This document shows, one piece after another, positions 55,562 to 64,000 of a stretch of 64,000 nt of DNA (the stretch's first letter is position 1; each line of letters begins with the position of its first letter). Below the pieces are notes generated by a model, which had not been told where the DNA came from, searched no databases, and saw only the letters and a program-made list of their open reading frames with translations. A program made the position numbers and the translations under genes. Origin of the DNA: JAKZVK01 sp965237575 (GTDB taxonomy: Bacteria; Acidobacteriota; Terriglobia; Bryobacterales; UBA6623); NCBI GenBank assembly GCA_965237575.1, contig CBDEGI010000004.1, positions 3,410,001 through 3,474,000 of the forward strand, written 5' to 3'.

Positions 55562-56206
55562 ATGAACGCGAAATGGACTGCAATCCTCCACAAGCTGCCG
55601 AGAGTTCGATTGGGCGTGATCCGCCATGATGGCGGCAGCGCGCTCGTCGAGTTCGCGTTCGGTTTCCCCGTCCTGATTACCGCTCTGTTTGGCGTGATCA
55701 CGGGCGGCCTTGTGTTGAATCGCTACATGACGGTCTTGCAGTTGGGCCGTAACGCCGCCGGCATGTTCTCCGCCGGGACTGATTTTGCGACCATGGGCAA
55801 CAAGCAGTTGCTCCTACTGGCAGCGGACGGTTTGGGCATCACGGAGACAGGCGGCAATGGGGTTGTGTACTTGTCCCGAGTGGAGATGGCCCCGCCCGGA
55901 ACCGCGAATGACGGGCAACTGGTGATCGCCGAACGGCATATCATCGGCGAAACCGCTGTCAACGCGAGTACAGTGGGCCAACCGCGCGCGCAGATCTGGC
56001 CCGATCCTGACAATCCCGCACCGAATGGCGACGTTAAGGATTATCAGGAGGAATTGACGGCACTTGCGAACTTACCGAGCGCCCTCGGCACGCTTCCGCT
56101 GGGGGAGAGTATGTATGTCGCTGAAATCTACCACCTCGCTGACGAGCTACGATTCGGCGTCGTCTGGGACGCTCCCATTCGACTCGTTACGCAGGTGTAC
56201 TACTGA
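55562..56206 (+). CDS. TadE/TadF-like pseudopilin
   Basis: A 214-residue membrane protein: basic start, SALVEFAFGFPVLITALFG (TadE-type helix with glutamate, about 28-50), then a long secreted part. GAGGAG lies seven bases before ATG 55562. It is the second gene of a three-gene set, 20 bases after the first, presumably a minor pilin or surface component. Confidence 0.78.
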   Translation: MNAKWTAILHKLPRVRLGVIRHDGGSALVEFAFGFPVLITALFGVITGGLVLNRYMTVLQLGRNAAGMFSAGTDFATMGNKQLLLLAADGLGITETGGNGVVYLSRVEMAPPGTANDGQLVIAERHIIGETAVNASTVGQPRAQIWPDPDNPAPNGDVKDYQEELTALANLPSALGTLPLGESMYVAEIYHLADELRFGVVWDAPIRLVTQVYY

Positions 56207-56214
56207 GGTTCATC

Positions 56215-57579
56215 ATGACAAAGATATCAACGAGTCACGACATGTCGTTTGGCCGATCATTTCGTAGAGGTCAGATCGTTCCCCTTTTGGCGGTCTTCCT
56301 CGGACTACTGTTCGGGTTCGCCGGGCTGGCACTCGACGTGGGCTACCTGTTGATAACCCGCTCCAAGTTGGTCACTGCTCTTGATGCCGCCTCGATGGCG
56401 GCGATTCGGAGCTTGTCGCAGGGCAGTTCGCAGATGGGTGTTGCGGCCCAGAGGGCGTTCGCGGCCAATCTGCCGGCCGGACATCTGTTGATGCAGAATC
56501 CGACTCTATCCTCGCCGACGGTGACCACACAGTCGGGGATGGTCCAGGTTCGGTACACCGCCACCGCCAGCCTCCCCACCTTTTTCATGAGGTGGTTCGG
56601 CTACGAGACCTTACAAATGAGCGCGGAGACGGTCTCGGCCCGGCGAAAGCGCAACGTCATCCTGGTCATGGACTACTCGGGATCGGTTCTGCCCTCTTTA
56701 CCCCAGATTCGGCTGGGGGCGCAAGCCTTCGTGAATACCTTCGTCGATAACATTGACGAAGTCGGCCTGGTGACTTTTAGCTCCGCCGGCAAAATCGACT
56801 ATGCGCCACAGATGCCGTTCAAGGCCGACCTGCTCAACCTCATTGACAATACGGAATCGGAGGGATGGACCAATCACACGATTGCCTTGTTTTGGGCCTA
56901 CAAGGCTCTCGTCGATCACAACCAGAGTCTCGAAGCCAACGAGATCGTCTTCTTTACCGACGGTCAAGCGAACTGGTATCCGGCTCAATTCAATGTCAAC
57001 GTGCATCCCACGGATCCAGACGCCTGCATAAGCTCTCCGGTTGAAGGAAACTGGGGCCAAAACGGAAACCGCGACGACCACTTCGACCGGATTGTCACCT
57101 ACGAAGTCCCGCCGGCTCCGGTGATTACGCCCCCGGTGGTCCCGGAATGTCCGAACTGGGCCATCGGAGAGGACCACGTCGTTGCATCGATTGAACCCAT
57201 CTGGACTCCGCCTTTCGGCCTTTTCCCCGTGGGCATACCGCTCGCCGGATACGCGGCGTCGAATCCCCCCTTGCAAAACCCGGTCAACAGCAACGGCAAT
57301 CTGCATAAGAACGTTGCCGCCAATACGGTCGACAACCTGGCTCGGCTGGTCCGCCAGGATGCAAACTTGAACATAAGAATCCACACCATCGGCTTCCAAA
57401 GCGTAGCGCCGGTCGTGATGGAGCGAATCGCGAACTGTGAAGGCTGCCCAGGTGTCGACGCTGCCGATGCGGCAGACCCCACGCAGTCCAAAGGAACCTT
57501 CGTTTTCGCTGCAAGCAGCAGTGAACTCATGAGCGCCTTCCTGGAAGTGGCCGGCTTCATCGGACGGATCGTCCAGTAA
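56215..57579 (+). CDS. TadG-like protein with VWA domain
   Basis: A 454-residue protein with an N-terminal TadG/TadE segment (RRGQIVPLLAVFLGLLFGFAG and ALDVGYLLITRSKLVTALDA, one membrane helix about 19-42) and a VWA domain from about 145 with a full MIDAS: DYSGSV (D-x-S-x-S), and NEIVFFTDGQ. It lacks the other Tad genes nearby, so the three genes may decorate a pilus encoded elsewhere or form an independent adhesin. Start at ATG 56215, eight bases after the previous stop. Confidence 0.82.
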   Translation: MTKISTSHDMSFGRSFRRGQIVPLLAVFLGLLFGFAGLALDVGYLLITRSKLVTALDAASMAAIRSLSQGSSQMGVAAQRAFAANLPAGHLLMQNPTLSSPTVTTQSGMVQVRYTATASLPTFFMRWFGYETLQMSAETVSARRKRNVILVMDYSGSVLPSLPQIRLGAQAFVNTFVDNIDEVGLVTFSSAGKIDYAPQMPFKADLLNLIDNTESEGWTNHTIALFWAYKALVDHNQSLEANEIVFFTDGQANWYPAQFNVNVHPTDPDACISSPVEGNWGQNGNRDDHFDRIVTYEVPPAPVITPPVVPECPNWAIGEDHVVASIEPIWTPPFGLFPVGIPLAGYAASNPPLQNPVNSNGNLHKNVAANTVDNLARLVRQDANLNIRIHTIGFQSVAPVVMERIANCEGCPGVDAADAADPTQSKGTFVFAASSSELMSAFLEVAGFIGRIVQ

Positions 57580-57588
57580 CCACGACCG

Positions 57589-58413
57589 CTATCCCCCATG
57601 AATGGTGATCTTGCGTACCATCACCTTCCAAAACCAAGCGCCGAAGGCCAGCAGGGCGAGCACCCAGCCGAACTGAATCAAGATGGTCTCGATAATCTCG
57701 GGCCCATTCAGCTTGCCGAGGTAGATCCGCAGGGGCGTGTAGGCGATGTGCTGGAAGGGCAGGTAGGCAACGAGCCTCTGCAAAGCCTCCGGGAACATCG
57801 TCATCGGAATCAATAGCCCCGACAGCAACTCAAACACAAAATACTTCGCTCGCAGCAGCCCCAGGATCGACTTCATTCGAATGGCGAAGGTGCCCACGAT
57901 GAAGTTCAGCGTGCCGCTCAGAAAGATCGTCGCCATCAACGAAAGCAAAAACCAGCCGAAATGAGCGCCGCTCGCCGGCCCGTGCACGGGAAACACCAGC
58001 GAGATCACGATCGCCGCGGGGACGGTCAGCATCACCAGGCGAAAACACGACTCCCCGAGCGCCCGGCCGATCATCATCGTCTGGACGCTGACCGGCTTCA
58101 GTAACGTCAACGCGATCTTGCCCTCGATCACTTCCCACGAGATGTTCTGGTCGATGTTGTTGAAGTAGAGCGACCGAATGATCCAGCCGACCGACACGTA
58201 GGTCACCATCTCCTCAAACGTGAAGCCATTGGCGAAGTCAGGATCGCTCGTATACAGCGCCTTCCAGATGAAGTAGTAGACCGTAACGTTGATCAGATAG
58301 GTGACGATGCCGGTGTAGTAGCGCAGCCGGAAAGCCATTACGTTGACGAAGCCGATGCGCGAGAACTCGAGGAAATATCCCAGCCGCCGAGGCAGAATGG
58401 CCGCCACGCTCAT
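57589..58413 (-). CDS. ABC-2 family permease
   Basis: A 274-residue inner-membrane protein with about six hydrophobic helices (TYLINVTVYYFIWKALY; WFLLSLMATIFLSGTLNFIV; LIQFGWVLALLAFGAWFW), of the ABC2_membrane_6 type. It overlaps the ATPase gene by four bases (ATGA) and forms an exporter with it. The usual second permease of such three-gene systems is missing; the transporter could be a homodimer. Substrate unknown. A relic of the same family lies at 54725-54805. Confidence 0.85.
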   Translation of the reverse strand: MSVAAILPRRLGYFLEFSRIGFVNVMAFRLRYYTGIVTYLINVTVYYFIWKALYTSDPDFANGFTFEEMVTYVSVGWIIRSLYFNNIDQNISWEVIEGKIALTLLKPVSVQTMMIGRALGESCFRLVMLTVPAAIVISLVFPVHGPASGAHFGWFLLSLMATIFLSGTLNFIVGTFAIRMKSILGLLRAKYFVFELLSGLLIPMTMFPEALQRLVAYLPFQHIAYTPLRIYLGKLNGPEIIETILIQFGWVLALLAFGAWFWKVMVRKITIHGG

Positions 58414-59429
58414 TTGCGTTGCAACTCCGGGATCTCGCGGCCGGTGTAGATGTGCTTGACGATGTCTTCGATCGACTCCTCTTCAATGAAGATGTCGCGC
58501 ACCTCGGCCGCTTCGACCACTCGCCGGATCACGTCGCCCGAGGTGTACTCCTCGCGGTCAAATGAAAGCCGGTACGTCAGCTCGTCCACCCGTTCGCTTG
58601 CAACTCTCGGCAGATTCAACCCTTCGATGGCGCTTGCCTGCTCGCGGTCCTTCAACTCGAACTTGATCTGCGTCTGCCGCCAGAGCCTGCCCTTCAGCTC
58701 ATCGAGCGGCCCGTCGAAGAGAATGTGACCTTGATCGATGATCATCAGCCGGCGGCATAGCTCTTCGATGTCGGTGAGGTCGTGGGTGGTGAGCAGCACG
58801 GTCGTGCCAAAGTTGCGGTTGACTTCTTTCAGAAACAGGCGGATGCTTTCCTTCGCCAGCAGGTCGAGCCCGATCGTCGGCTCATCGAGGAACAGCAGCG
58901 GGGGGTTGTGGAGTAGCGCCGCGACCATATCGCAACGCATGCGCTCGCCGAGACTGAGCTTGCGCACCGGTTGGTGGAGGTAGCGGTTGATTTCGAGAAT
59001 CTCGTCGAAGCGCGCCATGCGGGCTTTGTAGTCCGCATCGCTCACGTCATAGATCTGCTTGAGCAACCGCAGCGATTCGACGACAGCAATATCCCACCAC
59101 AGTTGCGTGCGCTGGCCGAACACCGCGCCGATCGTGCGCGTATAAGCCATGCGGTCGCGGTACGGGATATAGCCGTTGGCCTCGACCGTGCCCTCGGTCG
59201 GCACAAGGATGCCCGTGAGCATCTTGACCGAAGTGGATTTGCCCGCGCCGTTGGGGCCGATATAGCCCACCATCTCGCCCGGCGCGAGGGTAAACGACAC
59301 CTCATCGACCGCGCGCACGGTCGCGTATTCACGCACGAACAGGTCCTGGATCGCCCCCCAGAGCCCTTCTTTGCGCTTGAATGTTCGGAATTGTTTGACG
59401 AGGCCGGTTGCCTCGACGCGCCCCAGCAT
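58410..59429 (-). CDS. ABC transporter ATPase
   Basis: A 339-residue ATPase of the NodI/antibiotic-exporter type. Walker A GPNGAGKST at 58-66, VRKLSLGERMRCDMVAALL signature, Walker B LLFLDEPTIGLD, switch histidine in LLTTHDLTDIE. A C-terminal domain of about 90 residues (LKGRLWRQTQIKFELKDRE) is typical of this group. Stop and start overlap with the permease gene by four bases. Confidence 0.9.
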   Translation of the reverse strand: MLGRVEATGLVKQFRTFKRKEGLWGAIQDLFVREYATVRAVDEVSFTLAPGEMVGYIGPNGAGKSTSVKMLTGILVPTEGTVEANGYIPYRDRMAYTRTIGAVFGQRTQLWWDIAVVESLRLLKQIYDVSDADYKARMARFDEILEINRYLHQPVRKLSLGERMRCDMVAALLHNPPLLFLDEPTIGLDLLAKESIRLFLKEVNRNFGTTVLLTTHDLTDIEELCRRLMIIDQGHILFDGPLDELKGRLWRQTQIKFELKDREQASAIEGLNLPRVASERVDELTYRLSFDREEYTSGDVIRRVVEAAEVRDIFIEEESIEDIVKHIYTGREIPELQRK

Positions 59430-59560
59430 CGGCGAATCATTCTAGCACGCGGGTCTAGGGTTGGCTGTGGCCTTTTGCAGTCCGGTGATGGGGAGGGTAC
59501 AATCTGGTCTGCGCTGCGGTATTTGGAAGTTGAAGCCTTGGCGCGGTGAGGGGTCTTTGG

Positions 59561-61156
59561 ATGCTAGTTGGACACGTCAGCGACGAACGCTACTTGGCTC
59601 TGCCCGATGTTCTGTTCGAGATCCAGAGTGGATCGACGTCCGTGGAAGCACGCTCCCGTGCGACGGGCGCCGTGCATGCCGACATCGAGCCCGGGGTTTA
59701 CAAGGTCACGCTCTACAAGGAGGGTTACGGCGCCAAGAGCGTGAGCGTCGACGTCAGGCCGGATGAACCTTACTCCTTCCGGATGCTGTCGAACAAGATC
59801 GTCGGTTACACCTGGCCCAAGTGGGTGCGTTCGGGCGAGCGAACCGAGTACCGAGTCCACGCCGTCGAGCCCTACCGCTTGGACCTCTACCGCTACGGCT
59901 GGACCAAGGAGTTCATCAAGACCGTTGGGTGGTTCGATGAGCACGGGCCGAAGGCCACCATGCAGATCACGCCCGACGGCGACTACACGCAAACCGGCGT
60001 CGAGTTCAACAAGCGCGGTTACCGCAACAACCCGCACCATACGCAGTTTGTCGAGGGCCCCGAACGGTCGGGGCTTTACTACTTCCATGCCAAGGGCGAG
60101 TCCGGCGATTTCTTCTCGTTCCCGTGGATCGTCGCGCCGGCCAAGCCCCAAGCCGACATCGCTGTGCTGGCATCGAACATCAACTGGAACTGCTACAACA
60201 ACTTCGGCGGCCGCAGCAACTACATCCACCCGATCGAGATGCCTCGGACGCCGACCGTCAACGCGCGGCTCGATCTGGACCGCTACACCTCCGACGAGCA
60301 CATGCAGTTCAGCGCGGACGATTACCTTCCGCTCTCGTTCGACCGCCCGGAGTGGATCAACCACATCGAGGAGGGAACCGAGATTACCGACCCGGTCGTA
60401 GGCCGCTCGGGTTGCCACGTGGCCCCGGCTGAGTGGCGGCTGTTCGGATGGCTCGAACGCGAAGGCTTCGCCTACGATCTCTACGCCGAGACGCAGTTCC
60501 ACTTCGGAACGCTGAACCTGGACGACTACAATCTGCTGATCGTCAGCACGCATCCCGAGTACTGGTCGAAGGAGATGTACTTTGGCCTCAAGGAATGGGT
60601 CTTCGAGCGCGGCGGCAAGCTGATGTACCTGGGCGGGAACGGGCTCAATGGGCCGGTCGAGTTTCTGGATGAATCGACCATTACCGTGCGCAACGGCCAC
60701 TACGAAGGCATCTCGGCTCATCTCAGGGACTACGGTAAGGAAAGCCGCATGCACAGCCTGTACGAGTCCGAAGCGAACCTGCTGGGTGTCGTGTGTACCG
60801 ACTCGGGCATCATGACCGGAGCACCCTACAAGGCCATCAACACGTCACACTGGATCTTCGAAGGGACGGGTTTGAAGGACGGCGATATCTTCGGCGAGAA
60901 GTGCCTTCACATGCGCTGCGCGGGGGGAGCTTCGGGGCACGAGACCGACAAGATGTCACCCAGTTCGCCCAAAGGAACCAAGCTGCTCGCCAAGGGATTA
61001 AACCCCGACGACGGCGGCGCCGAGATCGTTCATCACGAAACGGCGAGTGGCGGCCAGGTATACTCGGTTGGCTCGATCAACTATCCTTCGTCGCTACCAG
61101 TGGACGACAACATCTCGAAAATCACCCGCAACGTAATCGAGCGTTTTCTGCAGTAA
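59561..61156 (+). CDS. N,N-dimethylformamidase beta-subunit-like protein
   Basis: A 531-residue protein. Residues about 10-75 form a carboxypeptidase-regulatory-like/Ig strand set (ATGAVHADIEPGVYKVTLYK). The main part matches the DMFA2 C-terminal domain: WNCYNNFGGRSNYIHP, PEYWSKEMYFGLKEWV, MYLGGNGLNGPV and LLGVVCTDSG. In dimethylformamidase a mononuclear iron is held by two tyrosines and a glutamate; Y and E in these motifs are candidate ligands. The reaction is probably hydrolysis of a substituted amide. No small subunit gene is adjacent. ATG 59561 is used; GTG 59546 is possible. An MFS gene follows after 33 bases. Confidence 0.78.
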   Translation: MLVGHVSDERYLALPDVLFEIQSGSTSVEARSRATGAVHADIEPGVYKVTLYKEGYGAKSVSVDVRPDEPYSFRMLSNKIVGYTWPKWVRSGERTEYRVHAVEPYRLDLYRYGWTKEFIKTVGWFDEHGPKATMQITPDGDYTQTGVEFNKRGYRNNPHHTQFVEGPERSGLYYFHAKGESGDFFSFPWIVAPAKPQADIAVLASNINWNCYNNFGGRSNYIHPIEMPRTPTVNARLDLDRYTSDEHMQFSADDYLPLSFDRPEWINHIEEGTEITDPVVGRSGCHVAPAEWRLFGWLEREGFAYDLYAETQFHFGTLNLDDYNLLIVSTHPEYWSKEMYFGLKEWVFERGGKLMYLGGNGLNGPVEFLDESTITVRNGHYEGISAHLRDYGKESRMHSLYESEANLLGVVCTDSGIMTGAPYKAINTSHWIFEGTGLKDGDIFGEKCLHMRCAGGASGHETDKMSPSSPKGTKLLAKGLNPDDGGAEIVHHETASGGQVYSVGSINYPSSLPVDDNISKITRNVIERFLQ

Positions 61157-61189
61157 GCCGACCGTGTTCGATCCCTTGAGTCCACGCCG

Positions 61190-62545
61190 ATGGTAAACGA
61201 CCCGACGGTAAGGGCGGCTTCTACGCCCGCCTCCGACGCCCGCCCGACCTCCATCCGCTACCTCGTCGTTCTGCTCATCGCGCTCTGCTCGTCGAGCGCC
61301 TACCTCACGCGTTATTGCATCTCGGTTGCGAACACCACGATCGAAGCTGACCTGTCACTGACGCCCGAGCAGATGGGCTGGATTCTGGCGATGTTCAACG
61401 CCGGGTACTTTTTCTTCCAAGTGCCTGGCGGCGCCCTCGGTACTCGGTTCGGAACGCGGGTCTCCCTACCGTTGCTCAGCACGCTGTGGTCGATCTTCAC
61501 CGTGTGGACGTCGCTCGTTTCGACCTACATTCCCTTGATGGCGTCGCGCATCGCTTTCGGGGCGGCCCAGGCCGGCTTGGTGCCTAACTCGGCGAAGGGC
61601 GTCAGCGACTGGTTGCCGATCGAGCGCAAGGGCTTCGGCAGCGCCTCGATCGGCGCGGCGATGTCGGTGGGCGGCGCGGTCACGATGGGGATGACAGGGC
61701 TCCTGCTCGAGCGTTTCGACTGGCGCACTCTGTTTCAGCTCTACTCGCTGGTCGGGATCGCTTGGGCGGGCGGCTATTATCTGATTGCCCGGTCAAGGCC
61801 CGGCGAACATCCACGGGTCAATAAGGCCGAGCTCGACTTGATCGAGGGGCGGATCGCAAGCGAGGAAACGAGTCCCGAAGAAGCGGCGCCCACAGCCCGC
61901 GGGCTGACCCGCGAGGTGGTCGTTCGCCTGGCCCGATCGCGCAACATGTGGTTCATTTGCGGGCAAGCCGCTTTCCGCGCGGCCGGATACGGCCTGTTCG
62001 TGACCTGGTTTCCCGCCTTCCTCGAAAAGGGCTACGGCGTCACCCGGGAAGCTGCCGGGATGAAGACTATGGCCCCATTGTTCGGGGTCATCGTTGGAAC
62101 GATGCTGGGTGGCTTTCTCGTCGACGCGCTATTGAAGCGGACGCGGAGCAAGAAGATCAGCCGCAGCGGCGTCGCTCTGACGGCGCTGGCGCTTTGCGGC
62201 TGCTTCACCTTTTCAGCTTCATTGACAGCCTCGCCGAATCAGTTGGTGGCAGCAGTCGCGATCGGCGCGATCTTCTCCGGGCTGGGCAACCCCGCTGCCT
62301 GGGCCGCTACGATGGATGTCGCCGGTGACTACACCGCCGAGGTTATGGGCATCATGAACATGGCGGGCACCATCGGTGCTTTCTTTACTCCGGCGATCCT
62401 CGGTTACATGATCGGCGACATCGAACGCTCCGGTGGCGACTGGAACCAGGTGATCTACTTGATCGCGGGCATCTACTTCGCCGGTTCGGCTTGCTGGCTA
62501 ATGATTGATCCGAACATCTCAGCCACCGAGAAACCGGCCGGCTGA
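61190..62545 (+). CDS. MFS transporter (ACS-type)
   Basis: A 451-residue inner-membrane carrier with about twelve helices. TRYCISVANTTIEADLSLT, the loop 2-3 motif GGALGTRFGTRVSL, and LFVTWFPAFLEKGYGVT resemble the anion:cation symporter family for organic acids such as sugar acids and glucarate. Placed between the dimethylformamidase-like and muconate-cycloisomerase-like genes, it is likely to import the shared substrate. Confidence 0.86.
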   Translation: MVNDPTVRAASTPASDARPTSIRYLVVLLIALCSSSAYLTRYCISVANTTIEADLSLTPEQMGWILAMFNAGYFFFQVPGGALGTRFGTRVSLPLLSTLWSIFTVWTSLVSTYIPLMASRIAFGAAQAGLVPNSAKGVSDWLPIERKGFGSASIGAAMSVGGAVTMGMTGLLLERFDWRTLFQLYSLVGIAWAGGYYLIARSRPGEHPRVNKAELDLIEGRIASEETSPEEAAPTARGLTREVVVRLARSRNMWFICGQAAFRAAGYGLFVTWFPAFLEKGYGVTREAAGMKTMAPLFGVIVGTMLGGFLVDALLKRTRSKKISRSGVALTALALCGCFTFSASLTASPNQLVAAVAIGAIFSGLGNPAAWAATMDVAGDYTAEVMGIMNMAGTIGAFFTPAILGYMIGDIERSGGDWNQVIYLIAGIYFAGSACWLMIDPNISATEKPAG

Positions 62546-62668
62546 GAAGCCTAGCCCGGAACCTAGTGACGGGTGCGCTCCTGCAAAGCCATCGGCGGCC
62601 CCTGACCCCTTAGTAGCGTCGAGGGCCGAGTTCGCGTGGATCAGCTACACTAGCCCTTCGCTGACTCT

Positions 62669-63781
62669 ATGAAAATTACCCGCATCGAGCCGATCCCCAT
62701 CTGCGTGCCGCTCAAGGCCGGGCTCACCACGAAAACCGCCCACGGCGAGCACATCGACTCCCCCTACATCCTCGTGCGCGTCCACACCGACGGCGACTTG
62801 GTCGGGCTGGGCGAAGGCACCGTCGCACCCCGCTGGAGCGGCGAAACCAGCGCGAGCTGCGTCGCCGCCATCGACGAGCTGATCTCCCCCGCCCTAAGCG
62901 GTGAAGACCCAACGCAGGTCACGCTGCTGCGCCGCAAGATGGACCGCGTCCTCAAGCAGAACCCCTTCACCAAGGCGTCCGTCGAGATGGCGCTGTGGGA
63001 TCTGGCGGGCAAGGCAGCCGGTGTTCCTCTCTACCAGCTACTCGGCGGCAAAGTGCGCGACGAGGTTCCGATCAAGATGGTCGTGGGTGCGTTCGATGTC
63101 GCCAAAGCGCGAAGCCTGGCCGAGCGGTTTCTCGATTGGGGCGTCAAGTGTTTGAAGGTGAAGGTTGGCCTCGACCCGGAAGGTGATCTCGCGCGAGTCA
63201 AGGCCGTGCGCGAGCTGGCGGGCCCCGACGTGCCCATCGGTATCGATGCCAACTGTGGCTGGAACGCCGCCCGCGCGCGCCGCATGCTGGCTGCGCTGGA
63301 CCGCTTTGACATTCTGTTCGCTGAGCAGCCGGTGGGCGCCGAAGATCCAGCCGCCCTGGCCGACGTCCGCCGCTCGACCACGATCCCCGTGATGGCCGAC
63401 GAGAGCATCTTCACGCTGGCGGACGCCTATCACCTCACCCATCACCGCGCGGCCGACATCCTGAGCGTGTACCCGGGCAAGCACGGCGGCCTTCAGGCGA
63501 CCATCGAAATCGCACACGTTGCGCGGGCCGCCGGCATCGTATGCGCCTTGGGAAGCAATTTGGAACTCGGCATCGCCACGGCGGCGATGGCACATTTGGC
63601 CGTCGCCGAGCCGACGATCGACAGCGAGATCTATCCGGCGGATCTGATCGGTCCGCTCTATCACGAGGCCGACATGATCACCGAACCGCTCTCCCTCGGG
63701 CCCGTCACGGCGAAGCCGCCCGATGGCCCAGGCCTAGGCGTCGAACTCGACGAGAAGCAACTCGAACGCTTTGTTGCCTGA
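62669..63781 (+). CDS. Muconate cycloisomerase/dipeptide-epimerase-like enolase-superfamily enzyme
   Basis: A 370-residue enzyme. All MLE-subgroup residues are visible: KVK at 163-165 (LKVKVG), metal ligands D193 (GIDANCGW), E219 (AEQPVG), D244 (MADES), and the second lysine in YPGKHGG near 271. This pattern fits muconate lactonising enzymes, o-succinylbenzoate synthases and dipeptide epimerases; the actual substrate is unknown. ATG 62669 follows a weak TACACT box (62646-62651). Unlike the exported paralogue at 9331 it has no signal. Confidence 0.85.
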   Translation: MKITRIEPIPICVPLKAGLTTKTAHGEHIDSPYILVRVHTDGDLVGLGEGTVAPRWSGETSASCVAAIDELISPALSGEDPTQVTLLRRKMDRVLKQNPFTKASVEMALWDLAGKAAGVPLYQLLGGKVRDEVPIKMVVGAFDVAKARSLAERFLDWGVKCLKVKVGLDPEGDLARVKAVRELAGPDVPIGIDANCGWNAARARRMLAALDRFDILFAEQPVGAEDPAALADVRRSTTIPVMADESIFTLADAYHLTHHRAADILSVYPGKHGGLQATIEIAHVARAAGIVCALGSNLELGIATAAMAHLAVAEPTIDSEIYPADLIGPLYHEADMITEPLSLGPVTAKPPDGPGLGVELDEKQLERFVA

Positions 63782-63840
63782 GCGGGACGGGTCGCAGTTA
63801 TTGCCGCGCCGGCGCTCTGGCGCCCACGGTTTCAGTCGTC

Positions 63841-64000
63841 ATGGAAACGCTGACCTTCGTCGCTATCGCTGTTTTCATTTTGGCCTTCGGCCTCGTCTCC
63901 GCGCGGCTGGCGAAGACGGTCATCACGCCGCCGATGGTCTTCGTCGCCTTTGGCATCCTGATGGGTTCGGCCGGCGTTGGGCTCCTTGAGCTCAGCGTCG
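63841..64000 (+). CDS. Cation:proton antiporter, N-terminal fragment (runs off window)
   Basis: Only the first 53 codons are visible, from ATG 63841: METLTFVAIAVFILAFGLVS, then AKTVITPPMVFVAFGILMG. The two hydrophobic helices separated by ITPPMVF are typical of CPA-type Na+/H+ antiporters. The rest of the gene is outside the window. Confidence 0.65.
   Translation, partial: METLTFVAIAVFILAFGLVSARLAKTVITPPMVFVAFGILMGSAGVGLLELSV

Overview
The window most resembles a chromosomal segment of an Acidobacteriota bacterium of the Solibacter/Bryobacter type. Evidence: an Acidobacteria-style secreted VWA protein (21258-22250), a TIGR03437-like C-terminal domain (34275-37820), a SpoIVB/S55-like secreted peptidase (47507-49348), the cytochrome/DUF1549-DUF1553 plus DUF1501 pair (22459-26838), many Tat-exported enzymes, and high GC. 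No rRNA, tRNA, CRISPR array or plasmid function was seen. The assignment is inferred from gene families, not from a marker gene.

Layout. 1-1160: right part of an ISKra4-type insertion sequence. 1200-14400: mostly + strand housekeeping genes (erpA, a frameshifted methyltransferase, nadE, an RHH regulator, a propeller/phosphoesterase, hom, a class I aldolase, an exported enolase-superfamily protein, mutS, anmK). 14400-21300: a scarred accessory zone with a long imperfect inverted repeat, a secreted kinase-like protein, an IscU-like scaffold lacking the third cysteine, an HDOD protein, a broken TPR gene joined to ClC/CBS remnants, a pesticin-like muramidase and a HigA-IS630 chimera. 21258-28468: envelope and exported enzymes. 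28500-37820: three large secreted proteins, two of them paralogues, with two identical 272-bp MITE-like elements inserted between them.

37918-47037 (minus strand) is a core gene run phhB-pyk-lptC/A-lptB-rpoN-hpf-rapZ plus a secreted protein, resembling the lpt-rpoN-hpf-rapZ order of Proteobacteria. 47500-51681 is a translationally coupled pair: an S55-like peptidase and a propeller/Ig protein. Then follow queF, a Tat sulfatase, a VapBC pair with a visible operator, a relic of an ABC-2 permease, three TadE/TadG-like genes, an ABC-2 exporter, and a + strand group (dimethylformamidase-like protein, MFS transporter, muconate-cycloisomerase-like enzyme) that could be a small catabolic unit. The window ends in a cation/proton antiporter gene.

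Several genes are broken by single-base indels (near 1959, 18909, 19083, 19600, 21002, 21053, 33110). They are either real decay, most likely in the 18.4-21.1 kb zone, or base-calling errors in the assembly; the sequence alone cannot decide.
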